A stretch of DNA of 5,586 nt from Caldifarciminota bacterium (GTDB taxonomy: Bacteria; Hydrothermota; UBA3073; NMUJ01). Both the position numbers and the translations under genes were made by a program. Below the pieces are notes generated by a model that saw only the letters and a list, made by a program, of their open reading frames with translations, did no database searches and was not told where the DNA came from. The stretch lies in NCBI GenBank assembly GCA_021158725.1, contig JAGGUB010000096.1, positions 1 through 5,586 of the forward strand. Reading direction: 5' to 3'. Shown here piece by piece: positions 1-5,586 of the stretch; position 1 is the stretch's first letter; every line of letters starts with the position of its first letter.

Positions 1-967
1 AGCTGAAAGGTGCCACATTACCCATTGCAGTTACAAGTAGCACACCAAAACTATCCGCAAGTATACTTGCCACACGTGATATGGGGCATGTGGTGCCATC
101 CATCTGTGTGTAGGAGTAGCTTTTGAGCTGCTGGTTGATTGGATCCCAGAAATACTTGTAGCCGAGCGAGTTCGATATTATGTCGACACCTACACTGCAG
201 GCTAACCATTCAGCACCACGTACCCACCAATCTTCCTCCGTAACGATATCCATATAGTTACCCAGGAAGGGATTATATACGAGTTCGGTCTTGGCGAGTG
301 CAAAGCTTGCACCAAACGCCGCCCCTATGAGTTTATCCGTAAACGTACCAGCTATCAAGGATAGCATACCTGTACCATGGCGTAGCTGTTCACGTAACCG
401 GATATCCTGCATAAATACCGTGGTATCCCCTATATTGAGCATAAACTCATCAGGTTGATACATCACGTTATCGTCACCCCATATGAAATCACGCGTAGCG
501 ATGATCTGTTCATCTGATACGATATGGATCCAATCAAACCCCGTATCAAGTATGCCAATCTTCACACCACTACCTGTATAGCCAAGCTCGTGTAGCTTGG
601 GGATATTGAGTTGTGCCAGCTGCCGATAAGATGCACCATACGGTAAGCTCTTTAATGGAAGTTCAACTTCAGGCAACGGGGCAACCAATAGTTTAACCTT
701 ATCAATAAGCTTGACCTTGCTGAAGCTTGACACCTCCGGTAACTTACCGATCGGCATACGGAAGACGGCTGCGTTGAGGCAACCTGAGTAATAAACGAAA
801 TCACAGCCCATGTTTTTGAGCTGCACAATCTCCGTGTCCACGTTACGATCGTTGAAATAGAGCCATACCTTGATCACTTTGTGCTTATCGTACTTGGTGT
901 AAAACTGTTGCAAATATGGGGTGACCTTAGGTATACCCGTGAACAAGGAAATAGCTATAACCCACAT
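1..967 (-). CDS. Subtilisin-like serine protease (S8 family), N-terminal part, runs off the left edge
   Basis: Endopeptidase of the subtilase family, likely exported. The minus-strand frame is open from the ATG at 967 to the window edge (322 codons). Stop codons lie just upstream of that ATG in frame, so it is the earliest possible ATG start. Residues 1-11 form a short hydrophobic segment that could be a weak signal peptide, without a basic n-region. Residues about 25-100 resemble an inhibitor-type propeptide (KVIKVWLYFNDR at 29-40). The catalytic domain follows: GVKIGILDTGFDW holds the catalytic Asp141, LRHGTGMLS holds the catalytic His197, ISNSLG at 264-269 is the usual core strand, and VTAMGN puts the oxyanion-hole Asn at 317. 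The catalytic Ser (GTS motif) would lie beyond position 1, so activity cannot be confirmed here. No Shine-Dalgarno sequence precedes the start. Family assignment is secure; substrate and exact location are unknown. Confidence 0.93.
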   Translation of the reverse strand, partial: MWVIAISLFTGIPKVTPYLQQFYTKYDKHKVIKVWLYFNDRNVDTEIVQLKNMGCDFVYYSGCLNAAVFRMPIGKLPEVSSFSKVKLIDKVKLLVAPLPEVELPLKSLPYGASYRQLAQLNIPKLHELGYTGSGVKIGILDTGFDWIHIVSDEQIIATRDFIWGDDNVMYQPDEFMLNIGDTTVFMQDIRLREQLRHGTGMLSLIAGTFTDKLIGAAFGASFALAKTELVYNPFLGNYMDIVTEEDWWVRGAEWLACSVGVDIISNSLGYKYFWDPINQQLKSYSYTQMDGTTCPISRVASILADSFGVLLVTAMGNVAPFS

Positions 968-971
968 CTAT

Positions 972-1000
972 TTTTAATACAGATATTCATGAAGTGTCAA
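972..1000 (-). promoter_or_regulatory. Candidate sigma-70-type promoter for the protease, possibly leaderless
   Basis: On the minus strand a perfect TTGACA (-35) lies at 1000-995. It is followed by TATTAA at 979-974 (15-nt spacer) or TTAAAA at 977-972 (17-nt spacer) as a modest -10. Transcription would begin around 964-968, essentially at the ATG at 967, and no ribosome binding site is present upstream. This fits a leaderless mRNA. The -10 match is only 3-4 of 6, so the call rests mainly on the -35 and its position. Confidence 0.4.
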
Positions 1001-1046
1001 CCACGATACGGGTCATCTGATAAGAATGATCACCTTTTATGGCTCA

Positions 1047-1074
1047 TTGACGATAGTTTATTGCAACATAACTT
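1047..1074 (+). promoter_or_regulatory. Candidate promoter for the small protein-polX-NTPase operon
   Basis: TTGACG at 1047-1052 matches the -35 consensus at five of six positions. TAACTT at 1069-1074 lies 16 nt downstream as a weak -10, inside an AT-rich stretch. Predicted initiation near 1081 would leave a leader of only about 11 nt, just covering the Shine-Dalgarno sequence. The weak -10 keeps confidence low, but the operon must start within the 124-bp gap after the divergent protease gene. Confidence 0.3.
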
Positions 1075-1079
1075 TAAAT

Positions 1080-1087
1080 AAAGGAGG
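1080..1087 (+). promoter_or_regulatory. Strong ribosome binding site that fixes the start of the small protein
   Basis: AAAGGAGG lies 4 nt before the ATG at 1092 and is the strongest Shine-Dalgarno match I noticed in the window. It decides in favour of 1092 over the in-frame ATG at 1026, which has no comparable site. The spacing is slightly short. Confidence 0.8.
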
Positions 1088-1091
1088 AAGG

Positions 1092-1337
1092 ATGTTATTC
1101 ATAACGACGTTGGACGTGATCCCCGGTAAAGCACGTGATTTCCTTGATTTCCTCAAGTCCTTTAAGGTACCCGACGATGTCAAGATACACCAATTCTTGG
1201 AGCTCTTCGGTAAGCCCGATTTCGCTATCATCTACGAGGCACCCGACGAGAATACCGCGGTCGATTTTGTGCTACAGTTTTGCCCCTATGCGACACCCAA
1301 AACCTCATTATGTAATCCGATAAAGATTGGTGAATGA
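1092..1337 (+). CDS. Small DUF3303-like dimeric alpha/beta-barrel protein
   Basis: An 81-residue cytoplasmic protein without membrane segments. It begins with a beta strand and a PGK turn (MLFITTLDVIPGKA), followed by a helix (DFLDFLKSF at 17-25). Then come KVPDDVKI at 25-32, FLELFGKPDFAIIYEAPDE (36-54) and a helix into VLQF (60-63). This strand-helix-strand-strand-helix order, with a gly-lys-pro hairpin and an acidic E(A)PDE segment, resembles the DUF3303/GYD-like ferredoxin-fold families that form dimeric alpha/beta barrels. Its length is typical for such single-domain proteins. Its stop codon overlaps the polX start in an ATGA (1334-1337), so the two are almost certainly co-translated. Two cysteines (64, 74) near the C-terminus are visible. 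Biochemical function is unknown; the family assignment is by pattern recognition only. Confidence 0.8.
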   Translation: MLFITTLDVIPGKARDFLDFLKSFKVPDDVKIHQFLELFGKPDFAIIYEAPDENTAVDFVLQFCPYATPKTSLCNPIKIGE

Positions 1338-3031
1338 AGAACGCTGAGCTGGCCGAAATCTTCGAGAAGATAGCGGATGCACTTGAATTCAAAGGTGAGC
1401 TACCGTTCAAGGTTAACGCCTATCGTAAGGTAGCTCGCATACTACGTGACCTACCTGAGGATATCACCGACATATACAGGAGGGGTGAACTCCGCAGCGT
1501 ACCCGGTATAGGTGAAGGTATTGCCAAGAAGATCGCCGAGTACATAGAGACCGGTAAGATGCGCAAATACGAGGAAGCGATGCAAGGTGTGCCACCTGAT
1601 TTGCTGAAATTGATGGAGGTACCTGGGTTGGGACCCAAAACTTTGAAATTAGTGTACGAAAAGTTAGGTGTCAAAACCCGTCAAGATCTCGAACGTGTAC
1701 TTAAGGATGGGTCACTTGAGAAGCTCCCCGGCATGGGCAAGAAGAAAGTCGACAACATCAAGAAGGGGTTGGAATTTTTCGACCGTTCCCGTGGCCGCAT
1801 ACCGTTAGGTATCGCGTTACCGCTTGTGGAGGATCTTATCGAATATCTGAAGCAATACCCTGTAACTAACATCTCACCAGCAGGTTCGTTACGTAGGATG
1901 AAAGAAACCGTTGGCGATATCGACATATTGGTTACCTACGAGAATGGGGAGGAGCTGATCGATCACTTCGTAAAATACCCGCGAGTAGAACGTATCCTTG
2001 CACAGGGTAGCACAAAGGGATCGATCATCGTCAAAGGTGGCTATCAAGTTGACCTACGTGTTGTACCTAAGGAGAGTTTCGGTGCTGCACTACAGTATTT
2101 CACGGGATCCAAACCTCACAACATCAAACTACGTACTATTGCACGTGCGAGAGGTTGGAAGATCAGCGAGTATGGGGTGTTCGAAGGCGACAAAAAGATA
2201 GCAGGTGTCACCGAAGAGGAAGTCTATGGTGCACTTAACTTACCATGGATACCACCTGAGATGCGTGAAGATAGGGGGGAGGTTGAGCTCGCCCAACAGG
2301 GTAAGTTACCCCAGATCATAGGATATGATGACCTAAAGGGTGATACCCACATCCATACCCCATATTCGGACGGTGTATCGTCGATCGCTGAGCTGGTTGC
2401 ACATGCCAAGCAGCTCGGTTACGAATACATAGTGTTGGCAGATCATTCGCACATACCGCGGTCGGATCGTAACTTTACGTTGGAAATGCTTACCAAACGT
2501 CGTAAGGAATGTGAGCCACTCGAATCCCAGTATAATATCAAAATATTTCAATCACTTGAGGTTGACATCAACCGTGACGGTGACCTCATGGTAGATTCTA
2601 AGGTGCTCGATGCACTCGACTTCGCTATCGCTGCTGTACACATATTTCCGAAAGATTTCGATATGACGCCCGCCATCATTAAAGCCATAAGGCATCCGAA
2701 AATCAAGATACTTGCACATCCACGGGGTAGGTTGATCTCCAAGCGTGAAGGCTATCGTGTGGATCTTGACCATGTGATGCAGGTAGCACGAGAGGAGGGT
2801 GTTATCCTCGAGATCAATGCTTACTACGATAGGCTTGACCTCACCGATATCGATGCCATGCGTGCTAAGGAGTTAGGTATCAAGATGGTGATAGGATCTG
2901 ATGCCCACAATGTGGGTATGATGAACCACATAAGGTTTGGTATCGGGGTAGCACGTCGTGCGTGGTTGACGAAAGCCGATGTCATCAACACCTTACCACT
3001 TAAGGAGTTCACCAGCTTCGTCATGGGTTGA
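1334..3031 (+). CDS. polX: DNA polymerase X with C-terminal PHP exonuclease domain
   Basis: Family X DNA polymerase that fills short gaps in base excision repair and trims 3' ends. At 565 residues it has the usual length of bacterial PolX. The N-terminal 8-kDa-like domain has helix-hairpin-helix motifs VPGIGEGI (56-63) and VPGLGPKT (96-103), plus LPGMGKKK (131-138). The palm carries GSLRR (184-188), catalytic D195 and D197 in GDIDIL and the third Asp D240 in QVDLRV, then the YFTGS segment (255-259). The PHP domain (about 335-565) has all nine expected metal ligands: H339 and H341 in DTHIHT, D346, H371 in ADHS, E409, H436, H462 in AHPRGR, and D523 and H525 in GSDAH. Both polymerase and Mn-dependent 3'-5' exonuclease activities are therefore predicted. 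The start overlaps the upstream stop (ATGA) and no clear ribosome binding site is seen, indicating translational coupling. The stop overlaps the next start by one base. Confidence 0.97.
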   Translation: MKNAELAEIFEKIADALEFKGELPFKVNAYRKVARILRDLPEDITDIYRRGELRSVPGIGEGIAKKIAEYIETGKMRKYEEAMQGVPPDLLKLMEVPGLGPKTLKLVYEKLGVKTRQDLERVLKDGSLEKLPGMGKKKVDNIKKGLEFFDRSRGRIPLGIALPLVEDLIEYLKQYPVTNISPAGSLRRMKETVGDIDILVTYENGEELIDHFVKYPRVERILAQGSTKGSIIVKGGYQVDLRVVPKESFGAALQYFTGSKPHNIKLRTIARARGWKISEYGVFEGDKKIAGVTEEEVYGALNLPWIPPEMREDRGEVELAQQGKLPQIIGYDDLKGDTHIHTPYSDGVSSIAELVAHAKQLGYEYIVLADHSHIPRSDRNFTLEMLTKRRKECEPLESQYNIKIFQSLEVDINRDGDLMVDSKVLDALDFAIAAVHIFPKDFDMTPAIIKAIRHPKIKILAHPRGRLISKREGYRVDLDHVMQVAREEGVILEINAYYDRLDLTDIDAMRAKELGIKMVIGSDAHNVGMMNHIRFGIGVARRAWLTKADVINTLPLKEFTSFVMG

Positions 3032-3558
3032 TGCCTAATAATTTTCTTATCACCGGTAACCCCGGTGTTGGTAAAACCACGCTCATAAAGCGGTTGTTAC
3101 CACATCTTATCAACCCAATCGGTTTCTATACACAGGAGTTACGTGATACCAACGGTAAACGTGTAGGGTTCAAAATCGTACGTATTGATACCAACGAACG
3201 TGCCGTATTCGCACATATAGAGTTTAAAGATATGCCACACGTCGGTAAGTACGGTGTAAACATTGATATACTTAACCAAATCGGGGTGCAAGCTATCGAA
3301 ACCGCCATCCGCATGGGACACCCTATCGTTGTGGATGAGATAGGTAAAATGGAGCTATTATCCGACAAATTTCAACGTGCAGTACTTGAAGCACTCGACC
3401 TACCTAACTTGTTCATTGCCACACTTACTAAGTCCAAGCTACCATTTGTAAGCTCTATCAAACACCGTAAGGATGTTGAAATCTTTTGCCTGACTCGCAA
3501 AAACAAACAGATCATATTTGACCAACTAACTGCGATTATCAGCCGCTTTGTTATTTAG
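3031..3558 (+). CDS. THEP1-like nucleoside-triphosphatase (NTPase_1 family)
   Basis: P-loop NTPase of 175 residues, typical of the THEP1/NTPCR family, which hydrolyses several nucleoside triphosphates in vitro and whose cell role is unsettled. The Walker A motif GNPGVGKT spans residues 9-16 and is followed by GFYTQELRD (31-39), a family hallmark. The Walker B region IVVDEIGKMEL (99-109) has D102 and E103, and the DEIGKMEL block is diagnostic. The C-terminal IATLTK (129-134) and the basic HRKD region agree with the fold. I start it at the ATG at 3031, whose A is shared with the polX stop (TGATG). A TTG one codon upstream is also in frame but less likely. No well-spaced ribosome binding site is present, so translation probably depends on polX. 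The last 33 bp overlap the convergent nfeD gene, encoding the final helix here. Confidence 0.93.
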   Translation: MPNNFLITGNPGVGKTTLIKRLLPHLINPIGFYTQELRDTNGKRVGFKIVRIDTNERAVFAHIEFKDMPHVGKYGVNIDILNQIGVQAIETAIRMGHPIVVDEIGKMELLSDKFQRAVLEALDLPNLFIATLTKSKLPFVSSIKHRKDVEIFCLTRKNKQIIFDQLTAIISRFVI

Positions 3559-4800
3559 TGGTTCGACCTTCAACACTAACCCATCTATACCTGTAACCCT
3601 TACTTTTGTGCCCTTGGTGAGCTTAACGTCACTGGTAGCTTTCCACAGTGTACCCTGTACGAAGACTGTACCTTCCTTGGTGGGTGTGATAGCCTCACGT
3701 ACAATCCCTTTCTCACCTATGATACCCTCCATACCTGTACGTGGTTTCCTGCGTCTGGTCATAAACGCTTTGGTGAGTGCAAACACAAAGAATGACGCTG
3801 TCATAAACACTACCACAAAAATTAACCACGGTGATATCCTAAATGCTGGAGGTACCTTACCACGTGGTATTAACAATATTGAGCCCAACGTAAGTGCCAC
3901 TATCCCTCCTATTGTAAACGGTCCATACGTGGGTGTAAGTGCCTCCATTACGAATAATCCCACACCTAATATTATCAACACTACACCTGCAAAATTTATC
4001 GGCAGAATATGTAACCCCAAAAATGCCAATATCAACGAGATTGCGCCAAACACACCCGGTAGTACTGCACCGGGGTGTGCGAACTCAAATATCAACCCAT
4101 ATATCCCAAGTATAAGCAATACATATGCGATGTTGGGGTTAGACAATACGTGGAAGAACCTCTCCTTGAACAACCATGGTACTACGACAATATCTTCACC
4201 TTCGGTTTCAATGGTACGTTGTTCGCTATCGATCTTTACTTTCCAGCCGTTTAACTTATGTAGGAGTTCATCCCTACTTTCCGCCAGTATATCTATGACA
4301 CCTAACTTCTTTGCCTCCTCTGCGGTTATGGATTTACTCTCAAGTACGGCCTTTTTGGCCCATTCCACGTTACGACCACGCTTACGGGCGATAGCCTCGA
4401 TATAGGATGCTGCGTACTGTTCGATCTTCTCTTTCATCTCTTCAGATAGCTCACCCTCCCCTATGGCTACTGGGTGTGCTGCCCCGATATTGGTACCGGG
4501 TGCCATGGCTGCCACATGTCCGGATAACACTATGAACACACCTGCAGATGCAGCACGTGCACCTGCTGGCGCTACATACACAGCTATAGGTACGTGTGCG
4601 TTAAGGATTGACTTGACTATCGATTCCATGGATTCTAACAACCCACCGGGGGTGTCAAGTTCCAGCACTATCAATGTAGCATCTGCGGATTCGGCCTCTT
4701 CTATCAAACGTGCCACGTAGCTGGCACTCATAGGGTCTATCGTGCCTTCAACCCGTCCTACGTATATTACTGATATGAATGCCATAAGTATGGCTATCAT
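3526..4800 (-). CDS. nfeD: NfeD-type membrane-bound serine protease (ClpP-fold, long form)
   Basis: Full-length NfeD1b-type protein of 424 residues. An N-terminal hydrophobic segment (1-15) is a short signal peptide or anchor. Residues 16-180 form a ClpP/SppA-like protease domain with LDTPGG (48-53) and the nucleophile Ser85 in AASAG. Lys125 in KEKIEQY aligns, by my recollection of the Pyrococcus PH1510 protease, with the catalytic Lys of its Ser-Lys dyad. GRN (142-144) and EEAKKLGVID (161-170) are also family features. About five membrane helices follow (roughly 223-242, 246-264, 267-285, 295-312, 324-345). A basic RRRKPR segment (349-354) and the soluble OB-fold NfeD domain (about 355-414) end the protein. 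It likely cleaves hydrophobic segments of membrane proteins in concert with a stomatin/slipin, but none is encoded next to it here. The start overlaps the recX stop in an ATGA and has its own ribosome binding site. The nine-residue tail NNKAADNRS overlaps the convergent NTPase gene. Confidence 0.95.
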   Translation of the reverse strand: MIAILMAFISVIYVGRVEGTIDPMSASYVARLIEEAESADATLIVLELDTPGGLLESMESIVKSILNAHVPIAVYVAPAGARAASAGVFIVLSGHVAAMAPGTNIGAAHPVAIGEGELSEEMKEKIEQYAASYIEAIARKRGRNVEWAKKAVLESKSITAEEAKKLGVIDILAESRDELLHKLNGWKVKIDSEQRTIETEGEDIVVVPWLFKERFFHVLSNPNIAYVLLILGIYGLIFEFAHPGAVLPGVFGAISLILAFLGLHILPINFAGVVLIILGVGLFVMEALTPTYGPFTIGGIVALTLGSILLIPRGKVPPAFRISPWLIFVVVFMTASFFVFALTKAFMTRRRKPRTGMEGIIGEKGIVREAITPTKEGTVFVQGTLWKATSDVKLTKGTKVRVTGIDGLVLKVEPLNNKAADNRS

Positions 4801-5408
4801 TTGCTTAACACCTCTTTGATCACCTCAACTATGGTTTCGTAGTTTATCCCCCTACGTGCAAGGAATGCCATCAACCTACGTGCTTTCTTATCGGTTGGTA
4901 ACGATGCCGGTAGCTGTTTTAACCTCCTCATGGCGAGCCGACGTGCCAACTCGTAAGGATCGGGTATTTCTGCATCTGTCAATGCCTTGTCTATGATCTC
5001 AGGTGCTACCCCCTTACGTAGTAGCTCACTACGTAACCGATACACACCAAACCTGAACCCACGTGTCTCTATCCAATCCTTTGCAAACTTATAATCATCT
5101 ATGAGCCCAGACTGTTTGAACTGCGTTATCAACTGCTTTATGATTTCGGGGTCGATACCACGTCTTTCAAGCTTCTGTTTCACCTCGCTCTCAGTGTAAG
5201 GCCTGTACTCAAATATACGTAACAGGTAGCGACGTGCCTCCTCGTACGACTCGCTACGCTTTATTTCGGACAACAGTTCAGGTGTTATCTCCTTACCTTC
5301 GGTTAGGTCATATTTCTTTACCACCTCAGGTAATAGTTTCATCTCCTCACCATTGGTTAGCCACACTTTGTAATAGCCATCATGCTCTTTGATCTTTTTA
5401 ATCTCCAT
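4797..5408 (-). CDS. recX: Regulatory protein RecX
   Basis: RecX modulates RecA by binding its filament groove and limiting strand exchange in the cytoplasm. At 203 residues it is a slightly long RecX, with a beta-rich N-terminal extension (1-45) ahead of the three-helix repeats. Repeat 1 contains RPYTESEVKQKLERRG (69-84), the signature with R-P-x-[TS]-E-x-E. It continues into LITQFKQSGLIDD (93-105) and FAKDWIETR (108-116), followed by RLRSELLRKGVAPEIID (124-140). A last repeat ends with RLMAFLARRGINYETIVEVI (178-197). The gene begins one base after the glnA stop (TAA-G-ATG) without a visible ribosome binding site, so it is probably translated by reinitiation. Its stop overlaps the nfeD start. 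recA is not in the window, so the usual recA-recX linkage is absent here, though recX is often unlinked. Confidence 0.93.
   Translation of the reverse strand: MEIKKIKEHDGYYKVWLTNGEEMKLLPEVVKKYDLTEGKEITPELLSEIKRSESYEEARRYLLRIFEYRPYTESEVKQKLERRGIDPEIIKQLITQFKQSGLIDDYKFAKDWIETRGFRFGVYRLRSELLRKGVAPEIIDKALTDAEIPDPYELARRLAMRRLKQLPASLPTDKKARRLMAFLARRGINYETIVEVIKEVLSK
4809..4814 (-). promoter_or_regulatory. Ribosome binding site for nfeD inside recX
   Basis: GAGGTG on the minus strand (4814-4809) lies 8 nt before the nfeD ATG at 4800, a good Shine-Dalgarno match and spacing. It supports this start even though the resulting N-terminal hydrophobic segment is short, and means nfeD need not rely solely on coupling to recX. 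Confidence 0.7.
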
Positions 5409-5409
5409 C

Positions 5410-5586
5410 TTAAAGTATCGGTAAGTACTTTTCTATCTCATATTGGTTGATACGTGCACGATAGGTTTCCCACAGCATTCTGCGGTTCCTTATGTATTTG
5501 AAGAAGGTTTCCTCACCCAACGTACGGCGTAAAAGTTCAGACCTTTCCGCATAGTGTATGGCTTCACCGAGGCTACCCGGTAGATC
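5410..5586 (-). CDS. glnA: Glutamine synthetase type I, C-terminal end (partial)
   Basis: Only the last 58 codons lie in the window; the rest is past the right edge. They match the C-terminal segment of type I glutamine synthetase, which makes glutamine from glutamate, ammonia and ATP. Visible landmarks are LPGSLGEAI (2-10 of the fragment), the LRRTLGEETFFKYI stretch (19-32) where the family has LxxALGxxxxxxFI, and the terminal YEIEKYLPIL, which corresponds to the WExxxYL ending of the family. The catalytic loops and any adenylylation tyrosine lie outside the window, so subtype and regulation cannot be judged. It is followed one base after its stop by recX and appears to head, or at least belong to, the minus-strand operon. 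The identification rests on a short fragment, but the landmarks occur in the right order and spacing. Confidence 0.85.
   Translation of the reverse strand, partial: DLPGSLGEAIHYAERSELLRRTLGEETFFKYIRNRRMLWETYRARINQYEIEKYLPIL

Noticed and set aside
1009..1034. Imperfect inverted repeat around TGATCA (GGTCAT with ATGATCACC) in the divergent intergenic region
   Set aside because: The arms match only with a three-base bulge, and the short TGATCA palindrome is expected by chance. There is not enough to call an operator.
881..1081. A 66-codon plus-strand frame opposite the protease start
   Set aside because: It overlaps the protease coding region and both candidate promoters, lacks a ribosome binding site and shows no recognisable domain.
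1026..1091. An upstream ATG that would lengthen the small barrel protein by 22 residues
   Set aside because: It has no ribosome binding site, the added residues do not fit the fold, and the candidate -35 and -10 fall inside it. The ATG at 1092 with AAAGGAGG is far better.
1724..1747. A third helix-hairpin-helix-like motif (LPGMGKKK) in PolX as a possible novelty
   Set aside because: Bacterial PolX proteins usually carry a comparable glycine-rich hairpin before the palm domain, so this looks normal.
3028..3030. TTG as an alternative start of the NTPase gene
   Set aside because: The next codon is ATG at 3031, which gives the classic one-base stop/start overlap with polX and leaves the P-loop at the usual distance from the N-terminus.
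3484..3502. Hairpin TTTTGC-7 nt-GCAAAA just past the nfeD stop as a possible terminator
   Set aside because: The stem is only 6 bp and A/T-rich, no T-tract follows on either strand, and it lies inside the NTPase coding sequence.
3548..4405. A 285-codon open frame on the plus strand opposite nfeD
   Set aside because: Its translation is rich in Asn, Thr, Ser, Pro and Ile with no recognisable motif, has no ribosome binding site, and lies wholly antisense to a well-supported membrane protease. It is a composition shadow of nfeD.

Overview
The window looks like ordinary chromosomal DNA from a bacterium, probably thermophilic. It is densely coding, with genes that touch or overlap. RecX, a bacterial PolX with a complete PHP exonuclease domain and a type I glutamine synthetase point to Bacteria. 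The THEP1-type NTPase and the subtilase style recall thermophilic lineages (Thermotogota, Aquificota, WOR-3-like candidates), but the lineage is an inference. Arginine codons are dominated by CGT and glycine codons by GGT.

Layout. Positions 1-967 (minus strand) hold the N-terminal 322 codons of a subtilisin-like serine protease that runs off the left edge before its catalytic serine. Positions 968-1091 are the only real intergenic space, and they carry candidate divergent promoters. A tightly coupled plus-strand operon follows: an 81-residue DUF3303-like dimeric alpha/beta-barrel protein (1092-1337), the DNA polymerase X/PHP protein (1334-3031) and a THEP1-like P-loop NTPase (3031-3558). From the right edge a second compact operon runs on the minus strand: the C-terminal end of glutamine synthetase (5586-5410), recX (5408-4797) and an NfeD-type membrane serine protease (4800-3526). 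The two operons converge and overlap tail to tail by 33 bp inside coding sequence, with no intrinsic terminator visible.

How the genes relate. PolX supplies gap-filling polymerase and 3'-5' exonuclease activity for base excision repair. Its immediate partners, a nucleoside triphosphatase of unsettled role and a small barrel protein, are translationally coupled to it. The opposing operon mixes nitrogen assimilation (glnA), control of RecA (recX) and membrane proteolysis (nfeD). Its logic looks like genome compaction rather than one pathway. I see no mobile element, CRISPR array, rRNA, tRNA or clear sign of horizontal transfer. Nothing here proves a new system; the most worthwhile leads are the PolX-THEP1-small protein coupling and the overlapping operon ends.
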